A stretch of 64,000 nt of DNA, taken from the NCBI RefSeq assembly GCF_015140235.1, contig NZ_AP023321.1, forward strand, positions 734,501-798,500. The letters are read 5' to 3'. Of this stretch, positions 7,369-16,551 are shown piece by piece. The DNA comes from Solibaculum mannosilyticum. GTDB lineage: Bacteria > Bacillota > Clostridia > Oscillospirales > Acutalibacteraceae. The notes beneath the pieces were generated by a model. The model had not been told where the DNA came from. It searched no databases and saw only the letters and a program-made list of their open reading frames with translations. Both the position numbers and the translations under genes were made by a program. Within the stretch, counting starts at the first letter, position 1; each line of letters opens with the position of its first letter.

Positions 7369-8445
7369 ATGTTTGATAAATTGGCCGAAGTAGAAAAGCG
7401 GTACGACGAGATCGCTGAGAAGCTGTACGACCCTCAGGTCGTGCAGGATATGGAGCAGTACACCAAGCTGATGCGGGAGCAAAAGCAGCTGGAACCGGTG
7501 GTGGGAAAGTACCGGGAATACAAAGCCGCCAAAGCGTCCTTTGACGAGGCGAAGTCCCTGTTGGATGCCGGCGGGCTGGACAAGGATTTCAAAGAGATGG
7601 TGGAGGAAGAGCTTTCTTCCTCCCGGGAGACCATGGAACGGCTCCAGGAGGACGTCAAGGTGCTGCTTCTGCCCCGGGACCCCAACGACGACAAAAACGT
7701 CATCGTGGAGATCCGCGGCGGCGCAGGCGGAGAGGAAGCGGCGTTGTTTTGCGCAGTGCTGTTTCGGATGTACTCTATGTATGCCGAGACCCACGGATGG
7801 AAGGTGGAGGTGCTGGGCTCCAACGAAACCGAGCTGGGGGGCTATAAGGAAATCAGCTTTATGATCTCCGGCGAGGGGGCTTATTCCCGTCTGAAGTTTG
7901 AAAGCGGCGTCCATCGCGTGCAGCGGGTGCCTGAGACAGAGTCCCAAGGCCGTATCCATACCTCCACCGTCACAGTGGCGGTGCTTCCCGAGGCCGACGA
8001 GGTGGAAATCGACATCAATCCCACCGATTTGCAGATCGATACCTTCCGCTCCAGCGGCGCCGGCGGCCAGCACATCAATAAAACCGAATCGGCCATCCGC
8101 ATCACCCATCTGCCCACTGGACTGGTGGTGGAGTGCCAGGATGAGCGCAGCCAGTATAAGAACAAGGACCGCGCCATGAAGATCCTTCGCGCCCGTCTGT
8201 TGGAGGGGGAGAGGGAGAAACAGGAGAGCGCCATCGCCGCCGAACGCAAGGCGCAGGTGGGCACCGGCGACCGTTCGGAACGCATCCGGACATATAATTA
8301 TCCTCAAAGCCGTGTCACCGACCATCGCATCGGCCTGACCCTCTATCGGTTGGAAGCGGTTCTCAACGGCGACTTGGATGAGATTATCGACGCCCTCATC
8401 ACCGCCGACCGGGCGGAGAAGCTTAAAGCGTCGGATCAAGAATAG
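7369..8445 (+). CDS. prfA: Peptide chain release factor 1
   Basis: This 358-residue class I release factor ends translation at UAA and UAG. The GGQ motif ([20 protein letters not shown], near residue 230) triggers peptidyl-tRNA hydrolysis. The PET tripeptide in [15 protein letters not shown] is the PxT stop-codon anticodon of RF1, which excludes RF2 (SPF). The ATG at 7369 is chosen after AGGGAGAGG; a GTG three codons earlier is possible. The methylase gene prmC, often next to prfA, is not here. Confidence 0.95.
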   Translation: MFDKLAEVEKRYDEIAEKLYDPQVVQDMEQYTKLMREQKQLEPVVGKYREYKAAKASFDEAKSLLDAGGLDKDFKEMVEEELSSSRETMERLQEDVKVLLLPRDPNDDKNVIVEIRGGAGGEEAALFCAVLFRMYSMYAETHGWKVEVLGSNETELGGYKEISFMISGEGAYSRLKFESGVHRVQRVPETESQGRIHTSTVTVAVLPEADEVEIDINPTDLQIDTFRSSGAGGQHINKTESAIRITHLPTGLVVECQDERSQYKNKDRAMKILRARLLEGEREKQESAIAAERKAQVGTGDRSERIRTYNYPQSRVTDHRIGLTLYRLEAVLNGDLDEIIDALITADRAEKLKASDQE

Positions 8446-8473
8446 ACTTTAATCCCAGAAAGTAGCGGATGTT

Positions 8474-9505
8474 ATGCATAAAACAGAGCATTTAACCATA
8501 GAAAAACCGGACGTGCAGGACAGCGGCATCCAACGTGCCGCCGCCATCCTGCGGGACGGAGGGTTGGTGGCCATCCCCACCGAGACGGTGTATGGCCTGG
8601 CGGCCGATGCCCTCAATCCCCAGGCGGTGGGACGCATCTTTGAAGCAAAGGGACGTCCTTCTGACAATCCGCTCATCGTTCACATCGCTCACCTGGAGCA
8701 TATCACAAATGTGGCGCGTACCGTGCCGGAATCGGCCGATAAACTGGCAAAAGCTTTCTGGCCCGGGCCGCTGACCATGGTGCTCCCCAAAGCGAGCGGC
8801 ATTCCGGACAAGACGTCGGGAGGGCTGGATACGGTAGGAATTCGGCTGCCCTCGCATCCCGTAGCTCGGGCGGTTATCGAGGCGGCAGGTGTGCCGTTGG
8901 CGGCGCCGTCGGCCAACCTATCCGGATCCCCCAGCCCCACCACTGCCAGCCATGTTCTGGCCGATATGGAGGGGCGCATCGAGGCGGTGCTGGACGGCGG
9001 CCCCTGCGGCGTTGGGGTAGAATCGACGGTGCTGTCTTTGGCGGGGAAACGTCCTCTTTTGCTCCGTCCCGGAGGGGTGACGCCGGAACAGATTGAGTCG
9101 GTCATCGGCCCCATCGACATCCATCCGGCGGTGTATCATGCGCTGGAACAGGGCCAAAAGGCGGAATCTCCCGGCATGAAGTACAAGCACTACGCTCCAC
9201 ATACCAAGGTGATGGTGGTCAAGGGAGACGGTCAAAGCTTTGCCCGATACGTCAACAGTCAGATAGGAAAGGTAGGGGCCTTGTGTTTTGACGAGGATCT
9301 GCCCCATCTTCATGTGCCGGCGGTGTCCTATGGGCACATGGGCCAGCCGGACACCCAGGCCCAGGGGCTGTTCGATGCCCTGCGGCGCTTGGATGGTTTG
9401 GATGCCGACGTGGTGTACGCCCGCTATCCTGATGTGGACGGCATGGGCCTTGCAGTATACAATCGGCTCATGCGGGCGGCGGCTTTTGAGGTGATCGAAC
9501 TGTGA
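8474..9505 (+). CDS. tsaC: L-threonylcarbamoyladenylate synthase
   Basis: This 343-residue Sua5-type enzyme makes threonylcarbamoyl-AMP from threonine, bicarbonate and ATP for the t6A37 modification of ANN-decoding tRNAs. The YrdC/TsaC domain covers about residues 15-215, with GGLVAIPTETVYGLAADA, KGRPSDNPLIVHI and AAPSANLSGSPSPT. A C-terminal Sua5 domain (about 235-340) begins after SPGMKYKHYAPHT. Having this second domain makes it Sua5 rather than the short TsaC. It starts 28 bases after prfA and overlaps coaE by four bases. The ribosome site upstream is weak. Confidence 0.93.
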   Translation: MHKTEHLTIEKPDVQDSGIQRAAAILRDGGLVAIPTETVYGLAADALNPQAVGRIFEAKGRPSDNPLIVHIAHLEHITNVARTVPESADKLAKAFWPGPLTMVLPKASGIPDKTSGGLDTVGIRLPSHPVARAVIEAAGVPLAAPSANLSGSPSPTTASHVLADMEGRIEAVLDGGPCGVGVESTVLSLAGKRPLLLRPGGVTPEQIESVIGPIDIHPAVYHALEQGQKAESPGMKYKHYAPHTKVMVVKGDGQSFARYVNSQIGKVGALCFDEDLPHLHVPAVSYGHMGQPDTQAQGLFDALRRLDGLDADVVYARYPDVDGMGLAVYNRLMRAAAFEVIEL

Positions 9506-10113
9506 ACCACGTGATTCTAGGGCTGACCGGTCCCACAGGATCGGGAAAAAGCACCATAGCGTCCATGCTGCGGCAAAGAGGCTTTGCCGTAGTGGATGCC
9601 GACCAGGTGGCCCGGGAGGTTATGGAACCGGGATCCCCGGTGCTTGTGCGGTTGCAGGATGTGTTCGGTCGGGACGTCCTGGAGAAAGACGGCTCCTTAA
9701 ATAGAAAGAAATTGGCGGCTCGGGCGTTTGCTTCGCCCCAGTCTACCAAGATTCTTAACGACATCACCCATTCGGCCATCCTGGAGGAGATGGAGCGGCA
9801 TCTTGCTTCTCTCCAGGAGGAGGGGGAGCGCCGCATCCTGCTGGATGTGCCGCTGCTATTTGAGAGCGGGTCGGATAAGATGTGCCATATGACGGCGGCT
9901 GTACTGGCGCCCAAGGAGACGCGTCTTGCGCGCATCATAGAGCGTGACGGTTTAACACGATCGGAGGCGCTTCATCGGATGGGCATCCAGCCGGAGGATG
10001 ATTTCTATAGGAAGCGTGCTGACATCCTTTTGACCAATCAAGGGGATGCCAAAGAGTTAGAAATTCAAGTGGATGCTCTGTGCCGTCAGGTGGAAAGGAG
10101 ACTTGTGGATTGA
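9502..10113 (+). CDS. coaE: Dephospho-CoA kinase
   Basis: This 203-residue P-loop kinase phosphorylates dephospho-CoA, the last step of coenzyme A synthesis. It has the Walker A motif GLTGPTGSGKST at residues 7-18, the VVDADQVAREVMEPGSP substrate segment and LLDVPLLFESG. It begins at a GTG that overlaps the tsaC stop. With coaD at 4454 the window holds two of the CoA genes in separate operons. Confidence 0.95.
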   Translation: MNHVILGLTGPTGSGKSTIASMLRQRGFAVVDADQVAREVMEPGSPVLVRLQDVFGRDVLEKDGSLNRKKLAARAFASPQSTKILNDITHSAILEEMERHLASLQEEGERRILLDVPLLFESGSDKMCHMTAAVLAPKETRLARIIERDGLTRSEALHRMGIQPEDDFYRKRADILLTNQGDAKELEIQVDALCRQVERRLVD

Positions 10114-10673
10114 AAGGTTTTTTTGCATGGATTGGGACTCTATTGGTGCTGGCTGTCAGCGTGACGGGGCTTTGGTGGGCCAACGTGGATTTTACCAAAA
10201 AAGCCTATCCCACCCCTTACGCCGATCTTGTAAAGCAGTCGGCCCAGCAAGCCGATCTGGACGAAGCTTTTGTCTACTCGGTCATGCGGACCGAAAGCCA
10301 TTTCCGTCCGGAAATCGAGTCCTATGCAAACGCCATCGGCCTGATGCAGCTCACGCCGGATACCTTTGATTGGGTGCGGTATGTGCTGGGGTCCGAGGAG
10401 GATTTGTCGGCTGAGGATCTAAAGACGCCACAGGTCAATGTTTATTATGGATGCCAGCTCCTGCGCATCCTTTTGGACGAATTTGAGAAGCCTGAGGTAG
10501 CTTTGGCCGCGTATCATGCCGGCCGGGGCAACGTCAACAAGTGGCTCCAGGACCCAGCCTATTCATCCGACGGCAAAACCTTAGAAACCATCCCCATTGA
10601 AGATACCAGGAATTATGTGGATAAAGTGATGCATACTTACAATATATATACCCATTTGTACCATTGGGAGTAA
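10110..10673 (+). CDS. Lytic transglycosylase, SLT/GH23 family
   Basis: This 187-residue protein cleaves the MurNAc-GlcNAc bond of peptidoglycan, forming 1,6-anhydroMurNAc (family role). An N-terminal hydrophobic helix (about residues 3-22) anchors or exports it. The SLT domain follows with YSVMRTESHF, where Glu is the catalytic acid, then NAIGLMQLTPDTF and LAAYHAGRGNV. I start at the TTG at 10110 because AAAGGAG lies nine bases before it and it overlaps the coaE stop by four bases; upstream in-frame codons lie inside coaE. Confidence 0.88.
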   Translation: MKGFFAWIGTLLVLAVSVTGLWWANVDFTKKAYPTPYADLVKQSAQQADLDEAFVYSVMRTESHFRPEIESYANAIGLMQLTPDTFDWVRYVLGSEEDLSAEDLKTPQVNVYYGCQLLRILLDEFEKPEVALAAYHAGRGNVNKWLQDPAYSSDGKTLETIPIEDTRNYVDKVMHTYNIYTHLYHWE

Positions 10674-10705
10674 ACCATATCAATTGACACAAGGAGGTCT
10701 TTTTT

Positions 10706-12118
10706 ATGAGCGAACAAACCAAAACCCAAGCCCAGCTGCTCCAGGAGAAGCTGGCTTTAAAGCGTAAGAATCTGGGTCAGGAACTGCCTGATTCCACCAT
10801 CGGTGAGGCCGATGCCTATTGCGAACAGTACAAGTGCTTTTTGGACAACGCCAAAACCGAACGGGAAGCCGTGGATACCATCGAGCAGATGGCGAAGGAC
10901 AAAGGGTTCGTCCTTTACGAGCAGGGAAAACAGTATCAGCCCGGCGACCGTGTGTACTATATCAATCGTCGTAAAGCCGTCATTCTGGCGGTGATGGGAA
11001 AACGCTCTTTGGCGGAGGGCGTGCGTATCGCCGCGGCCCATATTGATTCCCCCCGCCTGGATCTCAAGCCCCAGCCTCTGTATGAGGACGGCGAGATGGC
11101 CCTCTTTAAGACCCATTATTACGGCGGCATCAAAAAGTACCAGTGGACGGCCATGCCGCTGTCCCTCCACGGCCGGGTCGTGCTGGGGGACGGCACATTT
11201 GTGGATGTAAAGCTGGGCGAGGATGAAGGGGATCCTGTATTCTGCGTCACCGACCTGCTGCCCCATCTGGCCAACGAACAGATGAAGCGCACGTTGAACG
11301 AAGGCATCAAGGGTGAGGAACTCAATATCTTAGTGGGATCCCGCCCCTTTAAGGATGATAAGGCGTCTGAACTGTGCAAGCTCAATATCCTGCGTCTGCT
11401 CCATGAAAAGTACGGCATGACCGAAGCCGACTTCCTGTCGGCCGAATTGGAACTGGTTCCCACGTACAAAGCCAAAGATGTGGGCTTTGACCGCAGTTTG
11501 ATCGGCTCCTACGGCCAGGACGACCGTGTGTGCGCCTACACCGCCCTCACTGCTACTCTGGAATGCAAAGACCCGGAGCACACCGCCGTCACGGTACTGA
11601 CCGACAAAGAGGAAATCGGTTCGGACGGCAACACCGGCCTCAATTCCGCCTATCTACAGTATTTTATCCAGTCTTTGGCGGACGCCGAAGGCGTGCCCTA
11701 CTATCAGGTGCTGAGCCATTCCCAGTGCCTGTCGGCCGATGTCAACGCCGCCTTCGATCCCACTTGGCCGGACGTCATGGATCCCCGCAACTGCGCCAGG
11801 ATCAATTACGGCGTGGTGGTTACAAAATACACCGGCGCCCGCGGCAAATCCGGGACATCCGACGCTTCGGCAGAATTCGTCGGCCAGATACGCCGTCTGT
11901 TTGATGAGAAGGGCGTCAAGTGGCAGATCGGCGAACTGGGCAAGGTGGACGCCGGCGGCGGCGGGACGGTCGCCATGTTCATCGCAGCCCTCAACGTGGA
12001 CGTTGTGGATGTGGGCGTACCGGTCCTGTCCATGCATGCGCCTTTTGAGGTGGTGTCGAAAATCGACGTCTATATGGCCCACAATGCATTCAGCGCCTTT
12101 TTTGCCGACGGACAATAA
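10706..12118 (+). CDS. M18 family aminopeptidase
   Basis: This 470-residue metalloaminopeptidase removes acidic or neutral N-terminal residues from peptides in the cytosol. Likely zinc ligands are visible: the His in AAHIDSPRLDLKP, the Glu pair in VLTDKEEIGSDGNTG, Asp in NAAFDPTWPD and His near the end in VLSMHAPFEV. The length and pattern match the larger clostridial M18 branch. It starts 32 bases after the transglycosylase, with a canonical AAGGAGG. It ends the operon before a hairpin at 12136. Confidence 0.9.
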   Translation: MSEQTKTQAQLLQEKLALKRKNLGQELPDSTIGEADAYCEQYKCFLDNAKTEREAVDTIEQMAKDKGFVLYEQGKQYQPGDRVYYINRRKAVILAVMGKRSLAEGVRIAAAHIDSPRLDLKPQPLYEDGEMALFKTHYYGGIKKYQWTAMPLSLHGRVVLGDGTFVDVKLGEDEGDPVFCVTDLLPHLANEQMKRTLNEGIKGEELNILVGSRPFKDDKASELCKLNILRLLHEKYGMTEADFLSAELELVPTYKAKDVGFDRSLIGSYGQDDRVCAYTALTATLECKDPEHTAVTVLTDKEEIGSDGNTGLNSAYLQYFIQSLADAEGVPYYQVLSHSQCLSADVNAAFDPTWPDVMDPRNCARINYGVVVTKYTGARGKSGTSDASAEFVGQIRRLFDEKGVKWQIGELGKVDAGGGGTVAMFIAALNVDVVDVGVPVLSMHAPFEVVSKIDVYMAHNAFSAFFADGQ

Positions 12119-12135
12119 GCTTTCTTGACGGATGA

Positions 12136-12165
12136 GGGGGAAAAGTGACGCTTTCCCCCTTGCAA
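12136..12165 (+). terminator. Terminator after the M18 peptidase gene
   Basis: GGGGGAAA and TTTCCCCC form a perfect eight-base stem with an eight-base loop. The T tract after it is short and merges into the -35 box of the rpsB promoter, so its strength is uncertain. Confidence 0.55.
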
Positions 12166-12188
12166 TTGGGAATATTACGTGGTATAAT
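12160..12188 (+). promoter_or_regulatory. Promoter of rpsB-tsf
   Basis: TTGCAA (12160-12165) and TATAAT (12183-12188) are 17 bases apart. Transcription would start near 12195, giving a leader of about 110 bases. Confidence 0.8.
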
Positions 12189-12228
12189 AATTCGGCAAAA
12201 TACCAGAACACACGCAGGGCTGTTTGAC

Positions 12229-12258
12229 GCGCTGGTGCCTTCCGTCCGGGAGGTGCGC
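12229..12258 (+). promoter_or_regulatory. Structured rpsB mRNA leader hairpin
   Basis: In the 5' leader, CCTTCC pairs with GGGAGG around a four-base loop, and GCGC pairs with GCGC below an internal loop. A second small fold around GGT-AACA-ACC lies just before the ribosome site. Such leaders often bind the encoded ribosomal protein, but I cannot assign this one to a known class. Confidence 0.4.
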
Positions 12259-12307
12259 GGCAGTGGAGAGGCCTTGCGGAGGTAACAACCAAAGGAGGAT
12301 TTTATCA

Positions 12308-13045
12308 ATGGCAGTTGTATCCATGAAACAGCTTCTCGAAGCAGGTGTCCACTTCGGCCACCAGACCCGTCGTTGGAACCCCAAAATGGCTCCCTACATC
12401 TTCACCGAACGCAACGGTATCTACATCATCGATTTGCAGAAGACCGTCCGCAAGCTGGAGGAAGCCTATATGTTCGTCCGCGAGCTGGCTGAAAACGGTG
12501 AAACCATCCTGTTTGTCGGCACCAAGAAGCAGGCTCAGGAATCCATCCGCGACGAAGCTCTGCGTGCCGGCGTTCACTATGTTAACGCCCGTTGGCTGGG
12601 CGGCATGCTCACCAACTTCCGCACCATCCGTCAGCGCATCGATCGTCTGACCCAGCTGCGCCGCATGGAAGAGGACGGCACCTTTGATGCCCTTCCCAAA
12701 AAGGAAGTCATTAAACTCAACCTGGAAATTGAACGTCTGGAGAAATTCCTCGGCGGCATTAAGGAAATGAAGAAGCTGCCCGGCGCTCTGTTTGTGGTTG
12801 ATCCCAGAAAAGAGAAAATTGCTGTTGCAGAAGCTAAAAAATTGGGTATCCCGGTGGTCGCGATTGTCGATACCAACTGCGATCCCGATGAGATCGATTA
12901 TGTTATCCCCGGCAATGACGACGCAATCCGCGCTGTCAAGCTGATCTCCGCCACCATGGCCAATGCTTACCTGGAGGGCAAGCAGGGCGAACAGGATGCG
13001 GCAGAAGAGGCTCAGTCTGAGGAACAAGCTCCCGCTGCGGAATAA
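12308..13045 (+). CDS. rpsB: 30S ribosomal protein S2
   Basis: This 245-residue protein of the small ribosomal subunit starts with [20 protein letters not shown] and contains [19 protein letters not shown] and the [20 protein letters not shown] segment, all diagnostic for S2. The acidic Gln/Glu-rich tail after residue 225 is usual in clostridial S2. The ATG at 12308 follows AAAGGAGG; the frame is open further upstream, but only through the leader. It is co-oriented with tsf across an 86-base gap that holds a terminator-like hairpin. Confidence 0.97.
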   Translation: MAVVSMKQLLEAGVHFGHQTRRWNPKMAPYIFTERNGIYIIDLQKTVRKLEEAYMFVRELAENGETILFVGTKKQAQESIRDEALRAGVHYVNARWLGGMLTNFRTIRQRIDRLTQLRRMEEDGTFDALPKKEVIKLNLEIERLEKFLGGIKEMKKLPGALFVVDPRKEKIAVAEAKKLGIPVVAIVDTNCDPDEIDYVIPGNDDAIRAVKLISATMANAYLEGKQGEQDAAEEAQSEEQAPAAE

Positions 13046-13057
13046 GATTTGTAGGTG

Positions 13058-13093
13058 AAATGCCCGCGCCTTCAAAAGCACGGGCATTTTTTT
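13058..13093 (+). terminator. Attenuator-like terminator between rpsB and tsf
   Basis: AAATGCCCG pairs with CGGGCATTT around a 14-base loop and is followed by a run of T. No strong promoter is seen between it and tsf, so it probably ends only part of the transcripts and sets the S2 to EF-Ts ratio. Confidence 0.7.
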
Positions 13094-13131
13094 AGAAACT
13101 ATACTGATACAGGATATGGAGGAATAGAAGT

Positions 13132-14058
13132 ATGGCTTTTACTGCCAAGGATGTAGCCGCTCTGCGTGAGAAGACCGGCTGTGGTATGATGGACTGCAAA
13201 AAGGCACTGACCGCTTCCGAAGGTGATATGGAGAAGGCTCTCGAATTCCTGCGTGAGAAGGGCTTGGCCGCTGCCGCTAAGAAATCGGGCCGTATTGCTG
13301 CAGAAGGCATTGTGTATGCCACTGTAGATCAGTCCAAAAAGGCCGGTGTCGTGATTGAAGTAAACTCCGAGACCGACTTTGTTGGCAAGAATGCTGAATT
13401 CCAGGCTTTCGTCGCCAAATTGGCTGAGACTGTTATCGATCAGAACCCCGCTGATGTAGATGCTCTGACCGCAATGAAGCCCGCTGGCTCCGATGAGACG
13501 GTGGAAGAGATGCTGCGTGAGAAGATCCTGACCATCGGTGAGAACATCAAGATCCGCCGTTTTGCCCGTCAGGAAGGCAATGTCGCCACTTATATCCATG
13601 GCGGTGGCCGTATCGGCGTTATGGTTAATTTTGAGGCTCAGAATGTAGACACTTCTGATGAGAAGTTTGCCGAGATGGCAAAGGATGTCTGCATGCAGAT
13701 CGCCGCTCTGAATGCCGCTTACATTGACCGCGATGCAGTGTCTCCCGAAGTCATTGAGAAAGAGCGCGAGATCCTCATCGCTCAGATTAAGAACGATGAG
13801 AAAAATGCCAAGAAGCCTGAAAACATCATCAAGAAGATGGTCGACGGCCGCATTGGCAAGTTCTATGAGAACAACTGCTTGGTCGATCAGGCTTTTGTTA
13901 AGGACAGCGCTATGACTGTTGGCCAGTACATTGACAAAGTCGCCAAGGAATTGGGCGGTGTGATTAAGGTCAAGGAAATGGTCCGTTTTGAGAAGGGCGA
14001 AGGCCTTCAGAAACGTGAAGATAATTTTGCTGACGAAGTCGCCAGCATGATGAAATAA
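13132..14058 (+). CDS. tsf: Translation elongation factor Ts
   Basis: This 308-residue factor exchanges GDP for GTP on EF-Tu. The UBA-like N-terminal domain contains VAALREKTGCGMMDCKKAL. The core has VNSETDFVGKN, the motif that contacts the EF-Tu nucleotide site (TDFV). The later QIAALNAAYIDRDAVSPEV and the dimerisation region follow. A good GGAGGA site precedes the ATG. Codon use is strongly biased, as for a highly expressed gene. Confidence 0.97.
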   Translation: MAFTAKDVAALREKTGCGMMDCKKALTASEGDMEKALEFLREKGLAAAAKKSGRIAAEGIVYATVDQSKKAGVVIEVNSETDFVGKNAEFQAFVAKLAETVIDQNPADVDALTAMKPAGSDETVEEMLREKILTIGENIKIRRFARQEGNVATYIHGGGRIGVMVNFEAQNVDTSDEKFAEMAKDVCMQIAALNAAYIDRDAVSPEVIEKEREILIAQIKNDEKNAKKPENIIKKMVDGRIGKFYENNCLVDQAFVKDSAMTVGQYIDKVAKELGGVIKVKEMVRFEKGEGLQKREDNFADEVASMMK

Positions 14059-14085
14059 GGCTATCGGACAGAATCGGAAAAGATA

Positions 14086-14128
14086 AAAAAGGGGATCTAT
14101 CTCTACGTTGGGATAGATCCCTTTTTTG
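14086..14128 (+). terminator. Terminator after tsf
   Basis: GGGATCTATC pairs with GATAGATCCC, flanked by A6 upstream and T6 downstream. This is a textbook intrinsic terminator. Confidence 0.85.
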
Positions 14129-14263
14129 TTATTAAGATCTGTTTGGAGAAGGGTTGGGAACGGATGAAGTTTGTCATCTGACATGGAGGGAAATACAAGG
14201 CTTCAATGGAAGAGAATCAGATGCAGAAGGAAAAATTATAGAGACCGGTTTTGGTTTGTGGTC

Positions 14264-14292
14264 TTTACAGAGTTGGTGGAATATAGTAAAAT
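14264..14292 (+). promoter_or_regulatory. Promoter of pyrH-frr
   Basis: TTTACA (14264-14269) and TAAAAT (14287-14292) are 17 bases apart, about 35 bases before the pyrH ATG. The region 14129-14263 holds nothing else that I recognise. Confidence 0.6.
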
Positions 14293-14325
14293 AGGATAAA
14301 ATCAAGTGTAAGGGATGTTAGACGG

Positions 14326-15036
14326 ATGAAACCGATTTATAAAAGGATTTTGTTAAAGCTCAGCGGCGAAGCCTTAGCTGGCCAGCAGAAAATGGGTTTG
14401 GACTATGATGTGGTCTTAGACATCTGCAAAGCGGTCAAAGAGATCGCCGATATGGGTGTGGAAGTTGGTATCGTCGTGGGAGGCGGAAACTTCTGGAGAG
14501 GCCGCAGCAGTGGGAAAATGGACCGTACCCGTGCCGATCATATGGGTATGTTGGCCACTGCCATCAATGCGTTGGGTCTGGCCGATGCGTTGGAGCAACT
14601 GGGCGTGGATGTAAGAGTCCAGACCGCCATCAGCATGCAGCAGGTAGCGGAACCTTATATCCGTAACCGTGCTGTACGTCACCTGGAAAAGGGGCGTGTG
14701 GTCATTTTCGGATGCGGGACCGGCAACCCGTTTTTCTCCACCGATACAGCCGCCGCCTTGCGGGCAGCTGAAATCGATGCTGACGTCATTCTCAAGGCCA
14801 CCAATGTGGACGGCGTATACGACAGCGATCCTAGAGACAATCCTGATGCCCAGAAGTTCGACACATTGACCTATCTGGATGTTTTAAACAAAGAGCTTCA
14901 GGTAATGGATAGTACAGCGGCATCTTTGTGCAAGGACAACAGCATCCCAATCCTGGTATTTAATTTGGATAATCCTGAAAATATCGTCTCTGTAGTAACG
15001 GGACAAAATCTGGGAACAATTGTGAAGGAGGACTAG
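14326..15036 (+). CDS. pyrH: UMP kinase
   Basis: This 236-residue member of the amino acid kinase family phosphorylates UMP to UDP. It has [14 protein letters not shown], the glycine-rich [34 protein letters not shown] and the [13 protein letters not shown] segment. The hexameric bacterial type is allosterically controlled by GTP and UTP (family knowledge). It is followed after three bases by frr, the standard pyrH-frr pair. Confidence 0.96.
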   Translation: MKPIYKRILLKLSGEALAGQQKMGLDYDVVLDICKAVKEIADMGVEVGIVVGGGNFWRGRSSGKMDRTRADHMGMLATAINALGLADALEQLGVDVRVQTAISMQQVAEPYIRNRAVRHLEKGRVVIFGCGTGNPFFSTDTAAALRAAEIDADVILKATNVDGVYDSDPRDNPDAQKFDTLTYLDVLNKELQVMDSTAASLCKDNSIPILVFNLDNPENIVSVVTGQNLGTIVKED

Positions 15037-15039
15037 ACC

Positions 15040-15606
15040 ATGCAGGAAGCTATGAAGGAAGTTTTTGACAAAGTAAAACATAAGATGGACAAAACCGTCC
15101 AGAATTTTGTAGGTGAATTGGCAGCTCAGCGAGTTGGCCGTGCCAATCCCAGCGTGCTGGACAAAATCTCGGTGGATTATTACGGCGCCCCTACGCCCAT
15201 CAATCAGATGGCGGCTGTATCGGTAGTAGAAGCCCGGATTCTGATGATCCAGCCGTGGGATGTCTCCAGTCTCCGCGCCATTGAAAAGGCAATCCAGACA
15301 TCTGACCTAGGTATCAATCCCCAGAACGACGGCAAGGTGATCCGCCTGACCTTCCCGCCCATGACAGAAGAACGCCGCCGTGAAGTGGTGAAGGAAGTAT
15401 CCAAACTGGCTGAAGATTCCAAGGTAGCCATCCGTTCCATCCGCCGCGACGCCATTGAGAAGCTTAAGGCTCTGCAGAAGAATGCTGAAATTACAGAGGA
15501 TGATCTGAAACACGGTGAAAAGAAGATTCAGGATTTGACCGACAGTTTCTGTAAGGAGATCGCCGAGTTGGCTGAGAAAAAGAACAAAGAGATTATGGAA
15601 ATCTAA
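15040..15606 (+). CDS. frr: Ribosome recycling factor
   Basis: This 188-residue tRNA-mimic, with a three-helix bundle and a small alpha/beta domain, splits post-termination ribosomes together with EF-G. Diagnostic sequence includes RVGRANPSVLDKISVDYYGA, IQTSDLGINPQNDG and LTEERRREVVK-like PPMTEERRREVVKEV. The length is typical. A hairpin with a T run follows, separating it from uppS. Confidence 0.96.
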   Translation: MQEAMKEVFDKVKHKMDKTVQNFVGELAAQRVGRANPSVLDKISVDYYGAPTPINQMAAVSVVEARILMIQPWDVSSLRAIEKAIQTSDLGINPQNDGKVIRLTFPPMTEERRREVVKEVSKLAEDSKVAIRSIRRDAIEKLKALQKNAEITEDDLKHGEKKIQDLTDSFCKEIAELAEKKNKEIMEI

Positions 15607-15628
15607 CATCCCAGGAAACGATAGGGAG

Positions 15629-15677
15629 AAGGGGACGGTGGTGAGGCCAATTGGCGAACCGCCCAGTCCCCTTTTTT
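15629..15677 (+). terminator. Terminator between frr and uppS
   Basis: GGGGAC-GGTGG pairs with CCGCC-GTCCCC (one bulged base pair) and is followed by six T. Partial read-through into uppS is possible because no clear promoter follows. Confidence 0.7.
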
Positions 15678-15711
15678 GGTAAAATACGTGAATGGGATGG
15701 TTGGGGGATCT

Positions 15712-16449
15712 ATGTTATTTCAAAAACGCAAGGCCCGTCCGGAAGAACAAGGGGGATTGCCGCGCCATATCGGCATCATCATGGATGGAAATGGACGGTG
15801 GGCAAAAAAGCGAGGCCTTCCCCGGATGGCGGGACATCGTGCCGGCGCGCAGGTATTTCGGAAAATCGCCCGGTACTGCAATCAAATCGGCATCCAATGT
15901 TTGACGGTGTATGCCTTTTCCACAGAAAATTGGAAGCGTCCTAAAGAGGAAGTGGACTCTATCATGGAACTCTTCCGGCAGTATCTGCGGGAGGCGCTGG
16001 AGGACTTTAAGGATGAAAATATCGTCACCCGCTTCATCGGGGATCGGTCGGTGTTGGCGCCGGATCTGATCCAGCTGATGGCCGAAGCGGAGGAGGCGTC
16101 GGCCAACAAGACCGGGATGATTTTAAACATCGCCATCAATTACGGCGGACGGCAGGAGATCGTCTATGCCGCCAGGAGATTGGCCCAGCAGTGTTTGGAG
16201 GGAAAGTGTTCCCCTGACGACATCACGGAACAGGCAATCGATGAGCAGATGGATACTGCCGGGCAGCCTGATCCGGATCTCATCATCCGTCCCAGCGGCG
16301 AGATGCGTACTTCCAATTTTCTGTTGTGGCAGTCGGCCTATTCGGAGTATTTGTTTGACCACATCCTGTGGCCGGATTTTAAGACATCCCATATCGATCA
16401 GGCCATTGAGGAATACCGCCGCCGGAACCGTCGATTTGGCGGCGTATAG
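15712..16449 (+). CDS. uppS: Isoprenyl transferase (undecaprenyl diphosphate synthase)
   Basis: This 245-residue cis-prenyltransferase extends farnesyl diphosphate with isopentenyl diphosphate to the C55 lipid carrier used for cell wall synthesis. Motifs are HIGIIMDGNGRWAKKRGLPR (with the catalytic Asp), YAFSTENWKRP, NIAINYGGRQEI and PDLIIRPSGEMRTSNFLLWQ. I start at the ATG at 15712 after TGGGGGA; the ATG at 15676 lies in the terminator T run. Its product feeds the envelope genes that follow. Confidence 0.94.
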   Translation: MLFQKRKARPEEQGGLPRHIGIIMDGNGRWAKKRGLPRMAGHRAGAQVFRKIARYCNQIGIQCLTVYAFSTENWKRPKEEVDSIMELFRQYLREALEDFKDENIVTRFIGDRSVLAPDLIQLMAEAEEASANKTGMILNIAINYGGRQEIVYAARRLAQQCLEGKCSPDDITEQAIDEQMDTAGQPDPDLIIRPSGEMRTSNFLLWQSAYSEYLFDHILWPDFKTSHIDQAIEEYRRRNRRFGGV

Positions 16450-16551
16450 CCATACCATCGTACACGAGAAGACGACGGAAAACTGTTTTACCCGCGAAGG
16501 GGATTATGATCCGGCCGGCGCGCCGTTTTGTGTTTAATAGGAGGGGCCATA

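Noticed and set aside
6724-8439. 571-codon open frame on the minus strand opposite prfA
   Set aside because: It runs against a certain gene (prfA) and across its promoter; translation has no domain pattern.
13099-14184. 361-codon minus-strand frame opposite tsf
   Set aside because: It mirrors tsf, which has strong codon bias, and extends through the tsf terminator.
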